The notes beneath the pieces were generated by a model, which had not been told where the DNA came from, did not search any database, and was given only the letters and a program-made list of their open reading frames with translations. A stretch of DNA of 22,069 nucleotides from positions 1 to 22,069 of the forward strand of contig JAWQRM010000498.1 in NCBI GenBank assembly GCA_033557675.1. The letters run 5' to 3'. Numbering within the stretch: the first letter of the stretch is position 1; each line of letters starts with the position of its first letter. Shown here piece after piece: positions 1-8,459 of the stretch. The translations under genes and the position numbers were made by a program. The stretch is from Coptodactyla brooksi (taxonomy: Eukaryota; Arthropoda; Insecta; Coleoptera; Scarabaeidae).

Positions 1-1453
1 AGCCCGTGACTAGATCTTCATGTTTCCTATGTTGAATGTATTGGTTAGGACATGAAAATCTTGCTTTGTTCTTGTGTACTTCAACATCCACCACTTCAAG
101 CGGATGATACAGTTTTATTGCAGTTGAATATTTGTAACTAGTAGGTTGGTTTTCATCTTGTAGATTGTACTTACAGTATCTAATTTAATAGTTCCGGAAA
201 CTTGCAGTAGTTTTAATTGAATTTAAATGTAATATGAATATGCTGTTTTTCCCAAATATGAAAATAAGTAATTTATTGCTTTTTATAAGACAAGAAAATA
301 AACTGACCTCCAAGCAGAATTCGAACTTGCGACTATCTGCTTTCATGACAGGTGCTCTAACCACTTGAACTATGTGAGGGTCTCTTCCTCTCTTCAGAAA
401 ATTATGCTCTTGTTTCTCGCATTTGAAAAATCCTAGTTATTGACTATCTAGTAAAACTTAGTAGGTAGTAACTTTTGTAAGTAACATAAAGCAAAATATG
501 AAAGCTTTTGCAATGTAAAAATAAAAAATCATGGTTGCTCTGTAAAAGAATTAATGAATACAAAAAAGATATCATTACAAAAGATATAGAGTCTAAGGTT
601 CAAAACAAATTTGTAGTACTTAAGGCATAATCAAAAAGGGTTGGCGTGCACTTATTGCAGAATAACTGCAACACTGAAGCAGCTGCACCCTATCACGGTA
701 AATGAGTATACTGCCTCACATTTCCTTAAAAGGTACGAACAAAGTAAATACTTTTACACCAGTGGTGGAATGAAAAATGTAAATAAAAGTGAAAAATGTG
801 AAATAAATAAATTACTTATTATTTCATGTCTGGGGAAAATGTCTACGGAAAATTCAGCAAATTAATGACATATTCTTCTTCAATTTTTATTCTTAATGTA
901 CTTTAGAGTGAAATTTTTAAAGTACAATCGTATAGTTTATAGTTGTGCTTTATAAATTTATCTTCTGTAAAATGACAAGTAAAAATTGCTTTCCTAATAA
1001 TATTGTTATACCTGTAAAACAAGGATTGCAATATTAATAATAAATTCACTCCTTTTCCTTCATGTTTCTGCGAGATTTTTTTGAAAATTTAAAGCAATTA
1101 GGAAAATATTACTTATTTAAAATTGTTTGCATTATTTTTAACAACTTTCTTGCACCAAATAAGCTGCAACAATGTTGTGACATTTTTAGTGACTTTTTTT
1201 CGTAATAAGCTACTATAATTAACTTAATCCAGTGTTAATGTTGTGAAGTAAAAATTCTAAAGATAATTATCTTAATAAAACACAGGGCTTCTATGATTAA
1301 TGTTGGTTAGATACGTTAAGCTACTTCTAAGATATTTGCATACATTTCTTATTTCTTATAATGTAGTATTAAAATGATATTGAAGCTTTTTTTATAATTA
1401 AAAGACACAGAAACCCCACTGAATCTGCGGTGTCAATATCGATTATATTTCAG
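1..1453. other. upstream intron or intergenic DNA of the zinc-finger gene
   Basis: This AT-rich stretch has no convincing coding sequence. The exon at 1454 starts right after a good acceptor (pyrimidine-rich run ending in CAG at 1451-1453), so at least the right part is probably an intron of the zinc-finger gene. Its only recognisable content is the tRNA-like sequence at 306-379. A 74-codon open frame at 641-865 shows no family signature and looks like chance. Confidence 0.6.
306..379 (-). tRNA. tRNA-like sequence (tRNA pseudogene or SINE head)
   Basis: Read on the minus strand, this 74-nt segment has tRNA layout. There is a 7-nt acceptor strand with about 5 of 7 pairs, then TA at positions 8-9. 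A GTTC/GAGC D stem encloses a GGTTA-type loop, giving a good A box. A 5-bp anticodon stem has one mismatch. The T arm carries TTCGAAT, a good B box, and a T-rich run follows the 3' end. Against a working tRNA, the anticodon loop CATGAAA lacks the invariant U33. Its apparent anticodon, UGA, would need a long serine-type variable arm that is missing. I call it a decayed tRNA or the head of a tRNA-derived SINE. Confidence 0.5.
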
Positions 1454-1658
1454 ATATGTCAGAAGTGTTAAAAGAATTCCAATGTAAAAATTGCATGAAG
1501 ATCTTAGGATCGAGGGCAGCCCTGCAGAGGCACGTGAAAGAAGTTCATCAAAAGCAAGTTGACGACGCAAGCGCTTGTACCAAGTGCGGCAAAATGTTCC
1601 AGAACAAATCAAACCTGAAGATTCACATGTTGACGCACAGTGGAATAAAGCCATTTAA
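1454..1658 (+). CDS. zinc-finger gene, exon with fingers 1 and 2
   Basis: The acceptor CAG is at 1451-1453 and the donor AA|GTATGT follows base 1658. The exon ends two bases into the Lys codon of the linker between fingers 2 and 3. An ATG at 1456 lies two bases after the acceptor. It could be the start, or the two bases AT could complete a codon from an upstream exon. Confidence 0.85.
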
Positions 1659-3996
1659 GTATGTAGCGACATTTACTGTTTGAACTAAAACCTATTTTAA
1701 AACTAATTGCAATTTTAGGTGTGCTGAAAATGAGTGTTCGGCGGCATTCACTACAAAACAGTGTTTGCAGTTTCATTACAAGAAAGTTCATGGTTTGTTG
1801 GAAGATCAGATGCCCAAAATTGAACGGACCGTGGTTTATACCTTTGAAGCTTATAGCGGAGCGGACGATCAACCCGAATCCCAGATAGAGGGGTTGGGGG
1901 ATGTTTCTTCTGCATGTGACAAGAAAAGGAAATGCGATAATGGAAGTGATACAGAAGATGCAAGTTTAGATGGAAAAACTATAGATGATCCTCCACAGGA
2001 GCAATCCGCACCCCAAAATCAATCGAACGATAACTCGTCCAGTTCAAATCAAAGCCATCTTAGTATGGAGCCTACATATTCGACACCCGGGACAAAACTG
2101 CTAACTAAAGGAAGTAAAAAGTGGATAGCTTCAGATCTGGACATGCTTAAAAACGATATTTACCAAGTTGACAATAAAACGAAGCAGAAAGCTGGAGAAA
2201 ACATGGTTCTTGGTATTGAGGATCATCAACAATATGATCACCTAAAATTGAATTCAAATTTGAATACATTTAATAGACAAGAATCCTCAAACGCAAGCTT
2301 GTTAGTTGAGGCCGCCCTAGATTCGGTTTGTAGTGAACCAAACATTGATATAGATGTTAACAGCACAACAAATTGTACGGATGCGTTAGTTAACAATTTG
2401 TATACGTTATCACATGCTGACGCGTTACCAGATGTCACGTATAGCCATTCGGTGGATATGACAGAAAGTCGTGACATAAACTTAATATCCCCATCGGTAA
2501 ACGACCACATCTCCGTAACAGACGATTTAAACGAAGAATTAAGACATTCACAAAATATTCGAATTGATTACTCTAGTTTTCCACAAGACGATTTTAGTCC
2601 GCCGGACAGTCCAAGCATACAAAATCGTAACAATTTTGTTCGGGATTATATCAACGAGAATATCAATTCTCCGCATAATAACCCCGTCTATGAGAAACTC
2701 TCTAAGAACGTTTCACCAGCCAATAGCCCTCCGAGATACGATTTCAGCCATAACGTCAACACCGACAATATATCTTCTGACGATAGTAACGGAATCGGTG
2801 TTCAAAACCTCAGTATGCACAATACGAAAGAGAACGCACAACTAGATCTATCCTTGTACAAAACGCATTATAACTTGGACGCTAACTTTCAATTCCGGAA
2901 AGACTTTCGGCTCAAATTCGACGAGAACGACAGGAAATTATATCTCGGAATGGACGTTCCGAAAGCATACGAGGAAATGCACAAGTTTACCTCTGAGATT
3001 CCAACGCAAAATGAGCTGGATTTACAGTCGCGCGTGCTAAGCGATAATCAACTACAAGAACACGAAAAGATGAAGGAAATCGAAAGGACCGCAATGGATA
3101 TTAGAAAGTTCGATTTAGACTTGGATTTACGGAAGAATTATGATAACTTAGACGTCGAATTACGGGGCAGAAACACTTACGATAACACCGTGGACGATTT
3201 TAGAATAAAGAGTTACGATTTGGTTGAAAATCTAGAGACCAGGACCGGCTTGGAGAGTCGAAGCTTATTAGAAACCGACTTTAGACCGGATCGAAGCTTC
3301 GAGCACCTCGTTTTAAATTCGGCCGAGCTTCAAGGTTTAGATATGTCCGCGCGCGGTTATCACAATTACTCGAACCTGAACAGGTACCATCATTTATATT
3401 CGGAGGTCGACCGGCCTACCGTCGATTTAAGATTAAACTACAATTCCCCATCCCAAAACTACACGCATGCCGACATTTTACGAGTCGTATCTCTAGATTT
3501 GACGCCTCCAGGAAGACACAGCGTGGATTTAAGTTTACGTTCCCACCAAATGTCCAACTCTCGATTACTTTCCGATCACACCCTACCGACGAATCACAGA
3601 TTATCTCTTGACCAACCCAGGTTATTATCGAGCGAACTAAATGCACCGCGGCACATTAACGATGGAAGATTGGTGACCGTTTCGGACATGAACAACAGGA
3701 TCCTATCTGATCATTCGACGAACCGCCTGCTCAATAACGATTCGAATAGACTGATTGGAGCTGAACAAAGATTGTTATCGGATGAAAGTCGGTTGATAAG
3801 CGACCAACCGAGGCTAATGGATCAAGGACGGATTTTAGGTGATACTCGAATGCTCCCTAATAACGGAAGCATTTCACCGGCTCCCTATGCAGGGTATTCC
3901 GTGTCTCCCACCCCTTATCATCCAACCGCGCTACCTCCCAGACCACACGTTGCGTCTCCCAATCCATCATATCACCATTATTCGACTTATTATTAA
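1454..3996 (+). CDS. C2H2 zinc-finger protein with long disordered tail (5' end outside window or unresolved)
   Basis: Two exons, 1454-1658 and 1719-3996, join in frame across a 60-bp intron (AA|GTATGT ... TTTTAG|G). Counting from the ATG at 1456 the product is 826 residues. Three C2H2 fingers lie at residues 10-31 (C-x2-C-x12-H-x4-H), 41-61 (C-x2-C-x12-H-x3-H, followed by a classical HSGIKPFK linker) and 69-92 (C-x4-C-x12-H-x4-H). The remaining 730 or so residues show no folded domain. They are rich in Asn, Ser, Asp and Leu, have repeated DLxL motifs (for example residues 443-447 and 670-674), a dozen R-[LIM]-x repeats at 683-780, and a Pro/His/Tyr-rich end finishing STYY. It is likely a nuclear DNA-binding regulator. 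I do not recognise the orthologue. Because the exon opens directly behind an acceptor, Met1456 may be internal and more exons may precede it. Confidence 0.88.
1719..3996 (+). CDS. zinc-finger gene, last exon (finger 3 and the whole tail)
   Basis: The acceptor TAG is at 1716-1718 and the stop TAA at 3994-3996. The first base completes the linker Lys codon and the third finger follows at once. The frame then stays open for about 2.2 kb in an AT-rich setting, which is strong evidence of selection. Open frames on other strands inside this exon are shadows. Confidence 0.92.
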
Positions 3997-4272
3997 TGTA
4001 TATAAAATTATTTGTTAACTTTCATATACCCCAATCATTTTTAATATTTTGCAATTGTGTATGCAGTGATTCTAGTTTTCTACAAATCTTGATTATGATT
4101 TTTTAAATTATTATGTTCAATACATAAGATTTATCTTATGTTAAACGTATAATTGACAAAAAAACTGTACTAATTGTTTATCATTGTAGAAGTATAAGGT
4201 GTGAATTTTTTCATTTGTAATAATTGTCTAATTACCCGAAAAAAATGTTTTAAATGCAATTCTACTATGCAA

Positions 4273-4278
4273 AATAAA
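4273..4278 (+). terminator. candidate poly(A) signal of the zinc-finger gene
   Basis: This is the first AATAAA downstream of the stop at 3996, giving a 3' UTR of roughly 300 nt. Further AATAAA-like hexamers occur near 4388-4401, so the true cleavage site is uncertain. Confidence 0.4.
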
Positions 4279-4299
4279 GAGGAAAAGTAGAATCACAGT

Positions 4300-5068
4300 T
4301 ATATGTATCTGCACCTATTGTAATCTCTAACTTCCTTTTTTTTACACTCGCAGTAATTTTATTAAACCAAATTACATCACATAATCTAATAAACTAAATA
4401 AACAGTGAACGAATATAATATTTCATAAGCAAACGCCAAGCAGGTTTAATTTAATTCAACTTTAGCCGTTGTTTCTAGTCAATGCTATTGGTATTTTATT
4501 AATTTCGTTTATTTGTACATACAGTGCCAAATGTATATATATTTTTGAACTTTTATTTATTAAATTTTTACCGTAAAAAGCGTCTCCTTTTTATTATTTT
4601 TATATAAACCTATATAGTCGAGGGGTAATTAAAATATTTACTAGGCAGTTCAAATAATATCTAGTTAAGATTGTTAAACCACTTAGTTAATCAAGGATTA
4701 TATCATCTAAAACTCCTTTACTAAAAATGTGTGCCACTTCCTTTACAAGGAAGAAGTTTTAATGATCTAATATAGATGGCACTAGATATTTTAAAATTTT
4801 CTATTTCACTGGTTCCATGTCTCAGGATTTAAGGAACGGTTCCAATAAACTATCAGAAATATTTTATATAATACCAAATTGTTATAATGGTCCCATAATA
4901 TTTGTTTTATTTATTGATTACCCAAACAGATTACAGAGAGTCTACAACAGGACTAATGTAAAAAGTACATAATATTAAACATATATTATCTGACATTAAA
5001 TAGATGTTGTTTAACTAGATGGAAAAACTTTGCAATATCATTAACATTGTTTTCAGCTTTCGGATAAC
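4300..5068. other. AT-rich intergenic DNA
   Basis: No coding frame, RNA gene or clear repeat is visible. A small 7-bp hairpin (CTTCCTT/AAGGAAG) lies near 4738-4754. Confidence 0.6.
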
Positions 5069-5290
5069 TCAGGTTAAATTGTAATGCTGGTTAGATTTTG
5101 TTTGGTATGGGTGGATGTCACGATTCATTTGTAGTTTAATGTCTGAATGTATAAGGTTGTTCCTGACTTTATATACTAACATTATTGAATCCAACTTTAT
5201 GATTTCTCTAATTTGTAGTAGTTGCAGCTCATTATACAGAGAACTAGTATATATAGAGCTAATAATATTCACAGTTAAAATTGGAACTAA
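5069..5290 (-). pseudogene. relic of a non-LTR retrotransposon (LINE) reverse transcriptase C-terminus
   Basis: The minus-strand frame here reads ELQLLQIREIIKLDSIMLVY, then KVRNNL, then NRDIHPYQTK near its end. This resembles the region after the RT domain of CR1/Jockey/I-type elements: an L-x-x-L-x-I helix, a FMYKVxxNLLP-like motif and a D-IHxYxTR-like motif close to the ORF2 terminus. No RT catalytic core is present and the frame runs into palindromic sequence upstream, so this is only a fragment. The assignment rests on motif memory. Confidence 0.4.
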
Positions 5291-5332
5291 CAAACACCTC
5301 AACCACAATACTAATGTTGTAAACCTTAACAT

Positions 5333-5400
5333 ATGTTTTGGTTTATCAAATAAACTGTCTTCAATAAGTTGAAGACGGTTTATTTGATAAACCGAAACAT
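5333..5400. repeat. near-perfect 32-bp inverted repeat (hairpin)
   Basis: The left arm is 5333-5364, the loop TAAG 5365-5368 and the right arm 5369-5400. The arms match at 30 of 32 positions, and both mismatches would be G-U pairs in RNA. The left arm with its upstream flank (about 5278-5364) occurs again inverted at about 6143-6228. Confidence 0.9.
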
Positions 5401-5416
5401 AACGTAATAACTTCAA

Positions 5417-6038
5417 CAGTTTCAATATTATGTTTTTAGAAATCCTTGGGGAAAAAGCTTCCACTTTTTATCTTTTTGTTCTCAAATAGATAGATTATTC
5501 TTTAACAATTTTTTTAAATGACTGTCAATGAAATGGTTTATTTCTTTTTGTCATATCTAGAAGTTTCTTGTTTCTTGCTTTTGAAATAACTTGTGTTAGG
5601 ATTGAGTTTAATTACTTGCCACATCGGATTAAAATAATTACAATATAAATCTAAATTTATGAAAGAAGTGTCTACCATTGATTTCGATTAAAGAAATTTA
5701 CTCCAGATCTGAAAACTTTTATACTACTGATTAATAAGAGTTGTAGGTTTGGAACCTTTGGCTTTGTAACAAAGTTATACGTGCAAACTGGCCCTTCACC
5801 AAGATTAAACTATGATTTTAAATCGGAATTCTCACACCAATGAATTAATAAGAGCTAAATTTTGAACATAACTTAGTTACTATATGAATACAATATAATT
5901 TTTAAATTTAAATTTAAAATTAAATTTATATTTATAATTTTTATATGAATACAAAATAATTTCATTTTCTGGGTTTATTTTACATGTGAAATGAATACTA
6001 ATTAAAACTAAATTTTGCATGTCAGTTACTAGGTGAAG
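5417..6038 (+). repeat. left arm of a long inverted repeat (foldback element)
   Basis: This segment aligns over its length, with indels, to the reverse complement of 7576-8183. Shared landmarks include CAGTTTCAATATT at the outer end, AAAGCTTCC, TGGTTTATTTCTTTTTGT, ATGAAAGAAGTGTCTACCAT, TTTACTCCAGATCTGAAAAC and CATGTCAGTTACTA at the inner end. This copy has an extra AT-rich expansion at about 5890-5945 and carries a tRNA-like segment at about 5745-5815 that is partly deleted in the other arm. Confidence 0.85.
5745..5815 (-). repeat. tRNA-derived SINE-like segment, copy 1
   Basis: On the minus strand this reads through a tRNA-like order: a D-arm-like part, then TTACAAAGCCAAAGGTTCC, then an AACC match to a decayed B box (consensus GGTTCGANTCC). 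Related copies are at about 6588-6675 (+) and 16065-16130 (-). Confidence 0.45.
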
Positions 6039-6142
6039 TTTGATTTGAAGCTTTGATTTTAAATCGGAATTTTGACACCAACGAACAAAGTTGAACAATG
6101 CCACCACAACACCAAAACTAAAAAGAAAGAATCATTCTTTCT

Positions 6143-6228
6143 CCTGAAGACGGTTTATTTGTTAAACGAATACATATGTTAAGTTTTAAAACATTGGTAT
6201 TGTGGTTGAGGTGTTTGTTAGTTCTAGT
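6143..6228 (-). repeat. inverted copy of the 5278-5364 segment
   Basis: The reverse complement matches 5278-5364 through AACTAACAAACACCTCAACC, then ACAATA, TTAACATATG and the AAATAAAC-GTCTTCA end. It shows that the 5.3-6.2 kb region is built of nested inverted copies. Confidence 0.75.
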
Positions 6229-6534
6229 GACTACAAGACCACAGATCTCCGTTTCTTATAATAACAGTTGAAAATATTGAAAAAAGCAATGTTAGCAATT
6301 TATATAATAACAGAGATTTTTAAATGAATGTTCTTTACAGTAACTATTCCTTTGACATATTTCCAACCTTAATAATGATACTCTTAAGCAATACTAATAG
6401 TAATTAAAGTAATAGAAAATATTACATCAATCAGCAACATTGTAATCATAATATACAACAATTAAAACCAATGAAATAACTCCATGAAATAACTAATACA
6501 AAAGTATTTAACATCAATTTTAAATTATGCAAGA

Positions 6535-6584
6535 TAGCATCATCAGGAGCAATGAAAGAAGTCTTGTCGTTCCTTATGATGCTA
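6535..6584. repeat. 14-bp inverted repeat
   Basis: TAGCATCATCAGGA (6535-6548) and TCCTTATGATGCTA (6571-6584) pair at 13 of 14 positions around a 22-nt loop. It lies just upstream of a SINE-like head. Confidence 0.6.
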
Positions 6585-6587
6585 ACT

Positions 6588-6675
6588 TGGTTAGTGAAAC
6601 GTGCGCCGATTATTTTTCAGTAATGGTAACATTGTTTAACTTTATTACTAAGCCAAAGGTTCGAAACCCACAATT
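6588..6675 (+). repeat. tRNA-derived SINE-like segment, copy 2
   Basis: CTTGGTTAGTGAAACG resembles a D arm with an A box. It is followed by ACTAAGCCAAAGGTTCGAAA, whose last part with CCC is a near-consensus B box, GGTTCGAAACC. It shares the AAGCCAAAGGTTC core with copies 1 and 3. Confidence 0.45.
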
Positions 6676-7575
6676 GTAATATATTTAATAAAAAAAAACG
6701 AATACTTTTGCCATGTTCCTGTGCTTTGTCGGAAGTTATCAGTGACTTAAATCCTCTGCTGAAGAGTGCATAGTACCAGATAATAAAAATACAACAATTA
6801 TTACTTTCCTGGTGTCTTAAGCTTATGAGACTTTTGATCAGTTAATCTTGTAAACAGCTTAGAAACTGAACAGTGGTAGGATTGTTAATAGTTACAAGTT
6901 TAGTAACAATCCTTTTTTTATAAAAGTATCTCTGTCCTGGAGACAACAAATTTCAATTGATCTAGAAAGTGAACATTACAGGCAATGTTAAATATTGAAC
7001 TACATGACGATAATTGTTACTGTTTCTTACTTTTGCAGAATTTATGGTATGCACTATTTTTAATCATGTGTGCATATGCTGTTAAAGAAATAAACAATTG
7101 TAAAAGTAATTGTCAAACCCTCATAGTCTTTGAATGTTGTCAAAACGCTCTGCTTTGGCCGATAGGATTGGAAGGTTTGTTTCAATGAATCGTTAAGTAT
7201 TCCCAGCTCAAAATAGGAATGTTTCCTTTATTCTTAATTTTCTGGGAAGCTGTGAAAAGTACTGACAGTCAAACGTTAGAAATGCAGTACTAGCCAATGC
7301 AATTGAGTGGTATTGGTAAAGTGTTCTAAAGCACATGTACCCATCTAGGCTAAACCTTGACTAAATCCCCATGAAAATGAGGAAATATAAGTAACAAGTT
7401 GCTTTTCATTCGTTTCATCAAATAGTCCAAGTCTGCTTCTTCAGAAGCACTTGCTGCAAATGATTCAATCATTCAATTATTTATATTATATAAAATAAAC
7501 CTTTCAGTACCGATACATACTTTTTGTGTCTAAATAATGACTATCTAAATTTGGTGATCGACAAATTTTGAGATC
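6676..7575. other. spacer of the foldback region, nothing recognisable
   Basis: AT-rich DNA with only short chance frames. One of 67 codons at 6985-7188 has no recognisable motif. I see no transposase or RT signature between the foldback arms other than the SINE-like segment. Confidence 0.5.
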
Positions 7576-8183
7576 CAGTTCACGTAGTAACTGACATGCA
7601 AAATTTAGTTTTAATTAGTATTCATTTAAGTGTTCACATGTAAGATGTATCCAGAAAACGAAATTATTTTCTCAGAAAGCTGCTGGAGCCATTTGCATTA
7701 CAATATTGAAAATTATATTGTGTTCATGTAATCACTAAGTTATATTCAAAATTTAGCTTTTATTTATTAGTTATTGGTGTGAAAACTCCAATTGAAAATT
7801 AAAGTTTAATTTGGTGGAGAGCCGGTATGCACGTATAACTTTGTTATAAAGGTATGAAAGTTTTCAGATCTGGAGTAAATTTCTTTAATCGAAATTAATG
7901 GTAGACACTTCTTTCATAAATTTAGATTTATATTGTAATTATCTTCAGCGTGGAGAGCAAATATTTGGTTATTCAAACCAACGCGGCAAGTAATTAAACT
8001 CAATTTGAAAACAAGTTACAACCAAGAAAAAAGAAACTTCTAGATATTACAAAAAGAAATAAACCATTCCATTGACAGAAGTCCTTTAAAAAATTACTAC
8101 ACTAATCTATTTGAGAAAAAAAAAAAAAGATAAAAAGGGGAAGCTTTTTCTCAAGAATTTCAAAAAATAAAATATTGAAACTG
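7576..8183 (-). repeat. right arm of the long inverted repeat (foldback element)
   Basis: This is the reverse complement of the 5417-6038 arm, with small indels. Its outer end is only about 135 bp downstream of the SF3B3 stop codon, so the SF3B3 3' UTR very likely runs into it. The first AATAAA on the minus strand after the stop lies inside this arm, at 7759-7768. Confidence 0.85.
7759..7768 (-). terminator. candidate poly(A) signals of SF3B3
   Basis: Two overlapping AATAAA hexamers on the minus strand. I found no canonical hexamer between here and the stop codon at 8319, though an ATTAAA occurs near 7883. If used, the 3' UTR would be about 550 nt and largely repeat-derived. Confidence 0.3.
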
Positions 8184-8318
8184 ATATTAAAATTGACATA
8201 AGGTACAATGAAACACAGCAGCTTCCTTACAATGAACAAGTTTGTAATTTTCATTTATAAATTACAATAAATCAAACATTTTACAATGAATCTTATATCA
8301 ATATGATAAATAGCAAAA

Positions 8319-8459
8319 TTAGAAGGCGTATCTTGTCCTTATATCTTCCAGTTTCTTGGAAACTTCTGCAGGTGTCCTTTCCAAATCTTGAGCAATACTT
8401 TTCTGTTTGCTCGGATCCAAAGAATTGTACTGTTCGCAAAGATCGCCATCAATCACATT
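8319..8459 (-). CDS. SF3B3: SF3B3 last coding exon (residues 1174-1219)
   Basis: The acceptor ATTATTTTCAG ends at 8460. The 46 codons plus TAA (8321-8319) read NVIDGDLCEQYNSLDPSKQK and end KKLEDIRTRYAF, the conserved C-terminus of the family. Confidence 0.95.
   Translation of the reverse strand, partial: NVIDGDLCEQYNSLDPSKQKSIAQDLERTPAEVSKKLEDIRTRYAF

Noticed and set aside
306..379. A functional tRNA-Ser(UGA).
   Set aside because: It lacks U33 and the long variable arm, and the acceptor stem has mismatches.
641..865. A 74-codon plus-strand frame.
   Set aside because: No motif, AT-driven composition, no supporting splice or promoter context.
5115..5372. An 85-codon plus-strand frame.
   Set aside because: It is antisense to the LINE-like frame and overlaps the hairpin, with no motif of its own.
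6985..7188. A 67-codon frame between the foldback arms.
   Set aside because: No recognisable motif and the length is within chance for AT-rich DNA.
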